DNA from: Puccinellia tenuiflora
Taxonomy: Eukaryota > Streptophyta > Magnoliopsida > Poales > Poaceae
Assembly: GCA_012064385.1 (NCBI GenBank)
Contig: QRDG01000473.1
Coordinates: 1,296,466-1,360,465, forward strand
Reading direction: 5' to 3'
Length of the DNA stretch: 64,000 bases
Positions within the stretch are counted from its first letter, which is position 1; each line of letters starts with the position of its first letter. The position numbers and the translations under genes are program-made. A model generated the notes under the pieces. That model was given only the letters and a program-made list of their open reading frames with translations. It was not told the DNA's origin and searched no databases. Below, in pieces: positions 1-8,453 of this stretch.

Positions 1-945
1 AGCCAACCGTGATGATGATAGCGTTGGTAAGCCCAAATTCAGTATTCCCAAGTTTGAAGGATCTATTGATGTGGAAGAGTATGTTAACTGGGAGTTGAAG
101 ATGGAGCAATTATGGTGTTTGCATGACTACACTGAAGATAGAAAGATCAAGCTAGCTTGCAACTTCTGAGTTCGATGGCTATGCTTTGCTATGGTGGCAT
201 GACCTTGTGAATGCTAGGCGTGAAGCCAATGATGTGCCCATTCTTTCTTGGCGAGAGATGAAGGCGGAGATGCGTCATCACATCCGTTCTTTGTATGATA
301 AGTTGTAGAATTTGAAGCAAGTCACCAAGTCCGTTGATGAGTGCTACAATGAGATGGAGATGATTATGCAACGTGCTAGCATGAGAGAAGAACCCGAGCA
401 AGCCATGTAGCGATTCCTGTCCGGGTTGAGTTACAACATCAAGCAAATTGTGCGTCATCATCAATATGGCGATGTACAAGATTTGTTGCACCAAGGACGT
501 GAGGCAGAATTACAAGTGGCCGAAGATGCCAAATTTGTGTCTCGTTCTTCTTATACGAGAGGTCCTTATACACCACGGACAGCACCTACTTCTGTGACGC
601 CAAGTGCTGCTACTTCAAAACCAGTTTCGGTGGCCCCTAGTGCCAAACCGTCATCACAACCTGCTGCTAGTGCTGCTGGCTCGTCCAATTCTATAGCTCG
701 TACATGCAATATGAACTGCCATACATGTGGAGGAAGAGGTCATTTCAAGCACGAGTGCCCAAACAAGAAGGTCATGTTGATCAATGAGGAGACCGGCGAG
801 TATGAGAGTGGTGATGAGGCTGATCCTACGGCGACGAGCGAGGATGAGTAAGAAGATGAGTTCCAATATGCGGATGCCGAGCACTTACCATCCATCGTTT
901 GCACGCCCAAGGTATTGAGTGTTGCTCCTAGTTCTTCGGAGCAGC
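1..945 (+). pseudogene. Z gag remnant with CCHC zinc knuckle
   Basis: Capsid/nucleocapsid part of the Z polyprotein, starting left of the window. The first 150 bases encode a Gag stretch (KPKFSIPKFEGS) that also occurs in D. Near 155 an indel breaks the frame. About 18 bases are missing near 280, where D has RFVPRNY. In-frame stops follow at about 307 (TAG) and 408 (TAG). From 426 to 849 the frame is open and contains the knuckle CHTCGGRGHFKHEC (CX2CX4HX4C, about 718-760) followed by an acidic stretch ending at a TAA at 849. Gag would assemble the virus-like particle and bind RNA; this copy cannot. The mixture of stops and indels suggests old age compared with E or Q. Confidence 0.88.
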
Positions 946-2667
946 GATGCAATTTGTTTCAAACAAAGGGCTGCAATTGGTAATGGACGTTCTTGCAAAT
1001 TGATCATTGATGGTGGCAGCTGCCGCAATTTAGCTAGTAAAGAACTTTGTCAAAAACTGAATCTGAAATATTTGCCACATCCCCATCCGTATTATATTCA
1101 ATGGCTAAGTGACAGTGGGGAGTTGAAGATCAATCACATGGTGCGGGTTGAATTTCAGATTGGACCTTACAAGGATACCGAGGAGTGTGAACGTAGTTCC
1201 AATGACGGTTTGTCATTTGTTGTTGGGACGTCCTTGGCAATTTGATAGAGATGTGCGTCACAATGGGAGAACAAATACATATCAGCTAAATTGGCATGGC
1301 AAGGAGGTGATGCTGCGGCCTATGACATCTCAAGAGATAGTCAATGAAACGCGCCAAAAAGTTGAAGTTAACCGTGAGGCTGAGCGTGAGAGATTAGCTA
1401 GGCGAGAGACTCCACTTCCGGTGAGCGAGAGCCACAAGCCAAATTTGAGTGCTAAAAAGAAAAGCGAAGGAGAGAATTCTGTAGTAATGTTAGCCACCAA
1501 ATCTGATTTGAGAGAGTTTGGCGAGGATCCCACTCTAGTAACTCTTGTACTTATGTGCAAGGGCCAAATTCTTGTTTCTAATGACATGACCCCACTCTCT
1601 ATTGGTGTTTCTAATGTTTTGCAGGAATTTAGTGATGTGTTTCCGGAGGAGGTACCCGCTGGTTTGCCACCATTGCGTGGGATTGAGCATCAAATTGATT
1701 TGATTCCTAGAGCGTCACTACCAAACCGAGCCCCTTACTGAACGAACCCTGAAGAGACGAAGGAAATTCAGCGACAACTACAAGAGCTTCTCGACAAAGG
1801 GTATGTGCGTGTAAGCTTAAGCCCTTGTGTTGTTCCTGTTATTTTAGTCCCTAAGAAAGATGGTACATGGCGCATGTGTGTTGATTGTAGAGCGATTAAT
1901 AACATCACTATTCGGTATAGACATCCTATTCCACGCTTGGATGACATGCTAGATTAATTAAGTGGTGCTGCTATTTTCTCTAAAATTGATTTGCGTAGTG
2001 GTTACCATCAGATTAGAATGAAAGAAGGGGATGAATGGAAAACTGCTTTCAAATCAAAATTCGGTTTATATGAGTGGTTAGTAATGCCTTTTGGGTTAAC
2101 TAATGCACCTAGCACATTCATGAGATTAATGAATCATGTTTTGAGGCATTTTATTGGAAAATTCGTGGTAGTATATTTTGATGATATTCTGATTTATAGC
2201 CGTAATGAATTTGAACATTGTGATCATATTCGATAAGTTTTGCACGTGCTGCGTGATAATAAACTTTATGATAATCTTGGTAAATGCACTTTTTGCAAGG
2301 ACAAGGTCATATTTCTGGGTTTTGTTGTTTCAAAACATGGAGTTGAGGTAGATCAAACTAAAATTGAAGCTATTAAAAATTGGCCTACTCCTATAAATAT
2401 AAGTCAATTACAAAGTTTTCTTGGTCTTGCTGGATTTTATAGACGCTTTGTTAGAGACTTTAGCACTATTGCTGCTCTTTTGAATGAACTCACCAAAAAG
2501 GGTGTTGCTTTTCTGTGGGGCGCAGCCCAAGATATTGCTTTGGGTGAATTGAAACGTTGTTTGACTGTTGCACCTTGTTTGGTACTTGCTGATTTCAATA
2601 AACAATTTGAGATTGAATGTGATGCTAGTGGTATTGGAATCGGTGGTGTTTTGATGCAAGAGGGTAG
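946..2667 (+). pseudogene. Z protease, reverse transcriptase and start of RNase H (broken)
   Basis: The aspartic protease shows DGGSC near 1010-1025 and LLLGRPWQFD near 1220-1245. Reverse transcriptase follows, with FPEEVPAGLPPLRG, the fingers region LVPKKDGTWRMC, and the catalytic YFDD at about 2175-2186. RNase H begins with IECDASGIGIGG near 2612. Breaks: a one-base insertion near 966, a frameshift near 1190, TGA at 1739 (an arginine codon in sister copies), TAA near 1957, and TAA at 2234 (glutamine in sisters). The reading frame is cut at 2667 by the insertion of element A and resumes at 48361. Confidence 0.9.
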
Positions 2668-3527
2668 TGATAGGGCAAAGGTAGTCCGATCTTTCGATGA
2701 GATATGATACGTCAATTCTTGGAGGAGTTCGACCTTGGCGATCCGACTTCTACACACACGTACGCGGCGCCAATGCAATCGCTAAACCAATCTCCATGAG
2801 TTACCAACCCTGCAGTAGCACGATCGGCCTACCAAAGAGGTCTAGTTCTACCTGCGATCGAGAAACAAGTAAGAACCAAAATTGCAATCAAGAATTGCGG
2901 ATGGAAGATGAACTTTATTGATGATGGTGGGATCTTGCAAGTGCGTAGTACAGGAGGTCTAGCCGACACTCGTGCCTATGGCGAAGACTAGCAAAAGCTG
3001 AGTTCTTTTTAACTAAACAAAATCCAAGTCTAAACGATGACCTAAGGGGGTATATAAGGAGGAAAGGAAGGGGTTTCGGCCGGCCAAGAGGTGGTGGCCG
3101 AATCCAACCCTAGGTGGACTTTCCTCCCTCAATACGGACTCTAAAAACGCACTATTAAGTCTGATACGAAATTACATGGGCCCTGGCCCATAAATAAAGG
3201 TGGCGCAGCACCATATGTGACTGTGGACGAAAATATGAAGTATAGGCATGAATATTTCGTCCAAGTCCTCAATCATCATAGTCTCCATTGGCAGCGTCAT
3301 CTCCTTCCTCATGTGCACGTACTCCTGCTGCCATCTCCATTGATGTACATGCTCCATAACTTGTCCCTCGCGTCCATGCTTGGTCCATCATTCCTAAGAG
3401 AGACAAACACATTTGATTTAGGCAGCATCATATTCTCATGAATATTAGGAGTAGTTTGTAAGAACGAAAGTACCTGTTGATTAAGTTGACGTGCACGAGC
3501 TCTAGTCATAGGTCCTTGTAATATAGG
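2668..3527 (-). repeat. A 3' LTR, outer part (U3 tail to U5 end), interrupted by Q
   Basis: The plus strand begins TGATAGGGCAAAGG, the complement of the U5 end, and matches the 5' LTR at 47454. The block 3309-3509 (minus) encodes the polyprotein tail GPMTRARARQLNQQVLSF ending in TAA at 3309. A TATA box (complement of TATATAAGG) lies at 3050-3058. The LTR resumes at 8403 after Q. Confidence 0.93.
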
Positions 3528-4447
3528 TGATGAGGATATAATAGGCGTACATGATGATTATACATGCTTGAGCTGGAAGGAATTATTGAGCCTCACTGAT
3601 ATTCATTATAAGGTGAATTCTTCCCTAGTAATAAATAATGTTTGTGTTTATGAGAATGTTATACTACCTAAGCCTATGAATTTATGTATGATTAGGTTTA
3701 CTAATAACACAAACATGGATGGAGGAGAGGAAGCAATGAGCACAAGAAGGAGGCGTGGAAAACAAAGTTGCTGCCATGGAAAACAACATCAAGGAAATGA
3801 TATTTCAGTTCGGACAGGCAGAAGTCCCGAATTTTAAATAGTCATGGATTCTTCATACGGGCTTCAAATAAAGCAAGGAAGCACAATCCGGAAAGGAAAT
3901 TCGAAGAGCTTTCCAATGTATCCAGCCCCATCTACAGATTCGACTCGTACAAGGCGTGGTGACCAAAACAAGTCACGAATCGTTTTCTGCCAGCTTCCAA
4001 ATAGAGTCCAATTGGCTGAACCCATGTTGGGCTCGGTTTGTAATGTCTTGGTTGCACCAAACCGAGTAGGAATAGGTTAGGGGGCGTTTTGGCTGGCTTG
4101 GCCGCACCCCCTCCCCCCTTTAAATACCTAGGCCACGAAATTAGAAAGATTAGACTACCTTTACTCATAAACCCTAGAACTCCATTGTTGATTGCTGAAG
4201 CATTCATCTGGAATTGATATTCTGCAAGTTTTGCGTGTTATCTGCTATTCCACTGGGAATTAGTTGATACAGGACCACTAGTAGTCAGTGGCTGCTCGTG
4301 CAAGTGTGTGGATTTACGAATATCCAAGGGATTGGTTGCTGCTGCAATTGGCATCAGGAATTAGCCGGAGAGTTCGTGGAGAGACACAATTTATCCAATC
4401 CTTGTTATCGTGTGAGTTCATCGAGAAGATCGGGAAACCCCTTATCA
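3528..4447 (+). repeat. Q 5' LTR
   Basis: 920 bp, TGATGAGG...CTTATCA. A TATA-like box TTTAAATA lies at 4119-4126 after a pyrimidine-rich stretch. The U5 end carries GAGAAGATCGGG. The U3 copy of the tail reading frame is closed here by TAA at about 3835-3837, whereas the 3' LTR has GAA at the same place. Confidence 0.96.
4119..4126 (+). promoter_or_regulatory. Q LTR TATA-like box
   Basis: TTTAAATA follows a CCCCCTCCCCCC run in the 5' LTR, with the same sequence at about 8074-8081 in the 3' LTR. It is the only TATA-like site seen between the tail stop codon and the LTR end, so it probably sets the U3/R boundary just downstream. Confidence 0.6.
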
Positions 4448-4450
4448 TCT

Positions 4451-4461
4451 TGGTATCAGAT
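4451..4461 (+). other. Q primer binding site (initiator Met tRNA)
   Basis: TGGTATCAGAT starts three bases after the LTR. The first ten bases are the standard plant tRNA-iMet complement used by the neighbours. It diverges after TGGTATCAGA, like A, B, D, E and K but unlike C. Confidence 0.88.
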
Positions 4462-5720
4462 TTACAGGTTAACTCGGTGAGCTATCGTGATCTAGTAGAT
4501 TAGTTCTTGTTTTCATTACCTATCCAGGAAAAAGCCACAAAAAATAAGATTAGTTCGAGCCATAGCCTTAGATCATCACTTCTATCAAGTTTTCGTTGCT
4601 GTTTGTGGTTGATTTTCGTGTTCCTTTTCCTTTTATTTTGAGTCCTTTGTTTTCGGTCTAGGTTTAGGGTCTAGGTGCTCTTGGAGTCCTCCCTGTCGTG
4701 TCCACAAATTTTCATCCAAAAAGACCTTTCCGATCCAAAGTTCTACTCAATTTGGGTTGTGTTCGGTTTCCTGCCGCGGCACCAAAATCGCACAGTTTCT
4801 CTGCCGCCGTCGTGCCCTAGCCGGAGTCAGAGTCCGCCCCGTACGTGAAAAACGGCCCGCGCACTCGACTTTTTCGCGGTTCGCTCACACAGCGCGCTGC
4901 CGCGACAGCAATTTCGGCTCGTTTCTCTGCCGCGGTACGACTTTCCTGCCGAGAGGTGTGTTTTCAGCTCTAGTTCTTTTTCGGTTTAGTTTTCTTTTCC
5001 ACTTTCTTTAGGTTTTCTTTTCCTATCTTTGTGAGACTTAGCCACAGCCATTCTACAGCAACATATAGGTATCTTTCCCAAAAAGAATAGCTACTTATTG
5101 CTCACTCCAGGCTGCTCTTTATCACATACTTTGTGTTACATTGATACTTTTGTCTTTCTTTTTGCTCCTAGCTAGTTTGGCCAGTTTTAAAAGTATAAAA
5201 AAAAAGAGAAAAACAGAAAATAGAAAAAGAGAAAAACAGAAGTGAGAAAAGAGAAAAAGGCCTTGAGATACTTTGCTATACTGTTATTGGAGCTGATTCA
5301 TCACTACTATATTGACACTTTCCTTTGAGCAATCTTGTGCCTGTGATATTTTTGAGCATAGCTAGTGTCTTTCGAGTGCATTGCAATAGTTCCATCCATA
5401 TAATTGCATTGCCACATTTGTCTCCACTTTGGTGTGAGTTTCCTCGGTGTTACTTTCTGTCATCACAAACAGCAAATAGGACTTGTTATTGGTGTTGTTA
5501 GGTATCCATACCAAGCCCCACTATATATCCTGCTTTGCCTTGCGTTAGCTAAAATCCCTGGGTATTCTTTTATTCACACCAAGCCATAGTAGTGCTGTTT
5601 ACTTGTGGTAAGTATTGCTATTCACTTTGGAACAGTAAGTTAACCTCATTGCTTTGCTGTTTTGAGTGAGTTGTGAGAGTACACCATATACATACTGCCA
5701 TATATTGATATAAACTAACA
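4462..5720 (+). other. Q leader (5' untranslated region) with CTGCCGCG repeats and an A/G-rich tract
   Basis: No ORF is expected here. Copies of CTGCCGCG lie near 4772, 4899 and 4926, with looser forms near 4801 and 4949. An A/G-rich run spans 5198-5268. From about 5325 to 5720 the sequence is collinear with the D leader: both have GAGCAATC, GGTATCC, and CTATTCACTTTGGAAC shortly before a start codon. GTAAGT at 5608-5613 looks like a splice donor. Confidence 0.75.
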
Positions 5721-6008
5721 ATGGTTGATCCTTTCATGGAGAAGCCATTACCATCTTTTTCTTGTTGCAGTGATACATTTTGGAGGAGAATTCTAGTGGG
5801 ATACTTTCCTCAGATTTGTTCCACTTCATCGACGACATCAAAGGTTGTCCTGCTGTTATTACTCTTGATAAGGGTACTCGGTATAACTTTGTTAGTTCTG
5901 ATGTTGTTGAGAAATTGCAATTGGAAACACATCAATTCGAAACTCCATATTGGTTACTTACTAATGATGATAAAATTCGAATTACTCTACGTACTCTTGT
6001 TCCATTGA
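5721..6008 (+). other. Q first ATG and short overlapping frame, at the position of the gag start in D
   Basis: The ATG at 5721 follows the same leader landmarks that precede the gag ATG of D at 38475. It opens a 95-codon frame beginning MVDPFMEKPLPSFS. The main Q ORF is in the frame one base back and has no ATG before its protease-like part. Either translation shifts by -1 between about 5774 and 5850, or splicing joins the two, or this copy has a frame error. A pyrimidine-rich stretch followed by CAG ends at 5770, and another CAG ends at 5813; both resemble splice acceptors. No canonical slippery heptamer is seen. Confidence 0.55.
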
Positions 6009-8035
6009 CCATTAATGGTCATACAGAGCAAATTCCTTGTAGTGTGGTTCCCAAAGCTTTTACATGTTGTCATCTTGTGTTAAGTGCACCTTTGTCCAAA
6101 AAATTTCGGTTCAATTTGGAGAGATATTATCCTGATATACTATTTCTTTGGAATCATACGTGGCATAAACGAAGCCATGCATCACTTGAAAAAATTCAGG
6201 AGGTTCTTTCTACTAATATAATCATATCTACTCCTAGTGTGGTTTCTTCTAATGTGCAGATTGCTTTTGAAGAAAGGGAGCTTATAGTACAATCTGCACC
6301 ACCACCAACACATAAATTGGAGGAGCCTACTGTTGTTCCTAGTGTTGTTTCTTGTGATATGCAGGTTACTCTTGAAGAAAGGGAGCCCTCACTAGTACAA
6401 CCTGCATCACCACTTGAGATAGATGAATCAGTACCTACTACTTCTGAGGAGGATGTCATTGATATTGGTGCTGATTTGGAGCTGCAACATGCAACTTCGA
6501 AATTTTGTGAGCATAATACTGTCACACATGATAATTCAGATTTGCATGATACACATATTACAGAACAATGTGCTGATTTACCAACTACAAATTTTGAGCA
6601 TGTGGTAATGATTACACATAAAGAAGTGCTTGCTAAAATACCACCTTTTAATATTGTGTCTTCTGTCATGTTAGATGTACCAATTAATGTGCAATGTGCT
6701 ATGAATAGAATTTCTGAGATTTCATATGTCAATTCTAGCACCTATGTTCCTGGTTTCACATTTCATCTAATTGGTGACTATAGCATGGATAAATTTTTTA
6801 TGGTGGATCATATATGCATTACTTGTGATAACATTGCTGAATTGAACATTGTGTTACCTCATTTGGATTGTTTGCAAATTGCTAAATCTGAGCATGATTT
6901 TACACATATGTTTTGTTTGCTACAACAATTGCTACATACATATGCTACTGATTTGTACTTCTCTTATATTCGCAAATTGAGTTGCATCTTATACAATGGG
7001 AATACTGAACGTGATCATATCATTGAGTGTCCTATTTTCTGGTCATTACATTGTTCTAAATTTCAGAGTAGTGCAGTTGAAGCATTGTATCCAATATATA
7101 CTGATTTACATTGTTTGGATTGTTTTTACCTTGCTACCATGAAATTTGATCATAGATCTTCTGTGAGAACACTGGATTTAATACTAAACAATAAGAATTT
7201 AGATGTGGTTGTTTATCATCTTGATCATGATTATATGAGCTTTGCTTATACCTGCAATTGTGATTGCTATTTGATGAGATGCTATTTGTTTTCATGTGAC
7301 AATTATGTGATACATACATGCAAATTTCGTTGCTTCATGTCATGTGAGAATTTTTATCATGTCCACGAAACTAATGCACCCCATTATAGATACATATATT
7401 CTGCATACACGTTGTTCTTTTTGTTTCTTCCACGTTCAGCTTACCACAAGCCGAGGACTTCTTGTCTTGAAGAAAGGGAGGATGATGAGGATATAATAGG
7501 CGTACATGATGATTATACATGCTTGAGCTGGAAGGAATTATTGAGCCTCACTGATATTCATTATAAGGTGAATTCTTCCCTAGTAATAAATAATGTTTGT
7601 GTTTATGAGAATGTTATACTACCTAAGCCTATGAATTTATGTATGATTAGGTTTACTAATAACACAAACATGGATGGAGGAGAGGAAGCAATGAGCACAA
7701 GAAGGAGTCGTGGAAAACAAAGTTGCTGCCATGGAAAACAACATCAAGGAAATGATATTTCAGTTCGGACTGGCAGAAGTCCCGAATTTGAAATAGTCAT
7801 GGATTCTTCATACGGGCTTCAAATAAAGCAAGGAAGCACAATCCGGAAAGGAAATTCGAAGAGCTTTCCAATGTATCCAGCCCCATCTACAGATTCGACT
7901 CGTACAAGGCGTGGTGACCAAAACAAGTCACGAATCGTTTTCTGCCAGCTTCCAAATAGAGTCCAATTGGCTGAACCCATGTTGGGCTCGGTTTGTAATG
8001 TCTTGGTTGCACCAAACCGAGTAGGAATAGGTTAG
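5780..8035 (+). CDS. Q ORF: protease-like domain, Cys/His-rich central region and CRM-type LTR-encoded tail
   Basis: An open frame of 751 codons beginning at a TTG just after an in-frame TGA (5771). Residues about 24-115 align along their length with the CRM protease of its neighbours. LDKGT replaces IDGGS, FVSSDVVEKLQL matches LASKELCQKLNL, and CCHLVLSAP matches CHLLLGRP. The catalytic Asp is kept but the following Gly is Lys, so activity is doubtful. Residues about 145-220 hold two imperfect repeats around PSVVS and EEREL/EEREP. Residues 270-560 are rich in Cys, His, Asp and Tyr and match nothing I know. From 7483 the frame runs into the 3' LTR. Its tail (YENVILPKPMNLCMIRF) is clearly related to the tails of B and D (DENFILPKSMHLCMIRF). 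No RT or INT motif occurs. The frame has stayed open for 2.25 kb, which suggests the product matters to the element. Confidence 0.85.
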   Translation: MEENSSGILSSDLFHFIDDIKGCPAVITLDKGTRYNFVSSDVVEKLQLETHQFETPYWLLTNDDKIRITLRTLVPLTINGHTEQIPCSVVPKAFTCCHLVLSAPLSKKFRFNLERYYPDILFLWNHTWHKRSHASLEKIQEVLSTNIIISTPSVVSSNVQIAFEERELIVQSAPPPTHKLEEPTVVPSVVSCDMQVTLEEREPSLVQPASPLEIDESVPTTSEEDVIDIGADLELQHATSKFCEHNTVTHDNSDLHDTHITEQCADLPTTNFEHVVMITHKEVLAKIPPFNIVSSVMLDVPINVQCAMNRISEISYVNSSTYVPGFTFHLIGDYSMDKFFMVDHICITCDNIAELNIVLPHLDCLQIAKSEHDFTHMFCLLQQLLHTYATDLYFSYIRKLSCILYNGNTERDHIIECPIFWSLHCSKFQSSAVEALYPIYTDLHCLDCFYLATMKFDHRSSVRTLDLILNNKNLDVVVYHLDHDYMSFAYTCNCDCYLMRCYLFSCDNYVIHTCKFRCFMSCENFYHVHETNAPHYRYIYSAYTLFFLFLPRSAYHKPRTSCLEEREDDEDIIGVHDDYTCLSWKELLSLTDIHYKVNSSLVINNVCVYENVILPKPMNLCMIRFTNNTNMDGGEEAMSTRRSRGKQSCCHGKQHQGNDISVRTGRSPEFEIVMDSSYGLQIKQGSTIRKGNSKSFPMYPAPSTDSTRTRRGDQNKSRIVFCQLPNRVQLAEPMLGSVCNVLVAPNRVGIG
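7471..7482 (+). other. Q polypurine tract
   Basis: AGAAAGGGAGGA lies immediately before the 3' LTR and is also in frame within the ORF. It would prime plus-strand synthesis. Confidence 0.88.
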
Positions 8036-8402
8036 GGGGCGTTTTGGCTGGCTTGGCCGCACCCCCTCCCCCCTTTAAATACCTAGGCCACGAAATTAGA
8101 AAGATTAGACTACCTTTACTCATAAACCCTAGAACTCCATTGTTGATTGCTGAAGCATTCATCTGGAATTGATATTCTGCAAGTTTTGCGTGTCATCTGC
8201 TATTCCACTGGGAATTAGTTGATACAGGACCACTAGTAGTCAGTGGCTGCTCGTGCAAGTGTGTGGATTTACGAATATCCAAGGGATTGGTTGCTGCTGC
8301 AATTGGCATCAGGAATTAGCCGGAGAGTTCGTGGAGAGACACAATTTATCCAATCCTTGTTATCGTGTGAGTTCATCGAGAAGATCGGGAAACCCCTTAT
8401 CA
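7483..8402 (+). repeat. Q 3' LTR
   Basis: 920 bp, with four substitutions relative to 3528-4447. The ORF ends with TAG at 8033-8035 in U3, about 40 bp before the TATA-like box. ATAGG follows at 8403. Confidence 0.96.
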
Positions 8403-8453
8403 ATAGGTGGTGTAGTAGTGGCGGTTGCATCTATAGCAGGGATGTCCTCATCA
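8403..8453 (-). repeat. A 3' LTR, inner part (U3 start)
   Basis: On the minus strand the LTR starts TGATGAGGACATCC at 8453, directly after a purine tract (GAAGGGGAGGA). It is cut at 8403 by Q and continues at 3522. The tail stays in frame with INT across this border (EGEDDEDIPA). Confidence 0.92.

Larger units (their letters stand above)
3528..8402 (+). mobile_element. Element Q: young non-autonomous LTR retrotransposon with a single protease-like ORF
   Basis: Two 920-bp LTRs (3528-4447 and 7483-8402) start TGATGAGGAT and end CCCCTTATCA. They differ at only 4 positions by direct comparison. The ATAGG duplication flanks the element (3523-3527 and 8403-8407). A primer site, a 1.26-kb leader, one long ORF and a polypurine tract lie between. 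RT, RH, INT and Gag are absent. At a commonly used grass rate of 1.3e-8 per site per year, four differences give about 0.2 million years. The leader is collinear with the leaders of B and D, so Q appears to be a derivative of that lineage. Confidence 0.95.

Noticed and set aside
4451..4461. tRNA genes at the TGGTATCAGA sites
   Set aside because: Only 10-12 bases match the tRNA 3' end, directly beside LTRs. These are primer sites, and no cloverleaf is present.
6196..6741. 181-codon minus-strand ORF opposite the Q ORF
   Set aside because: It is the complement of the conserved plus-strand frame and has no independent support.
5780..8035. Q ORF as a captured host gene
   Set aside because: Its N-terminus aligns with the CRM protease, and its C-terminus is the LTR tail, so both ends come from the element. 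The middle alone could still be foreign, but I have no match.
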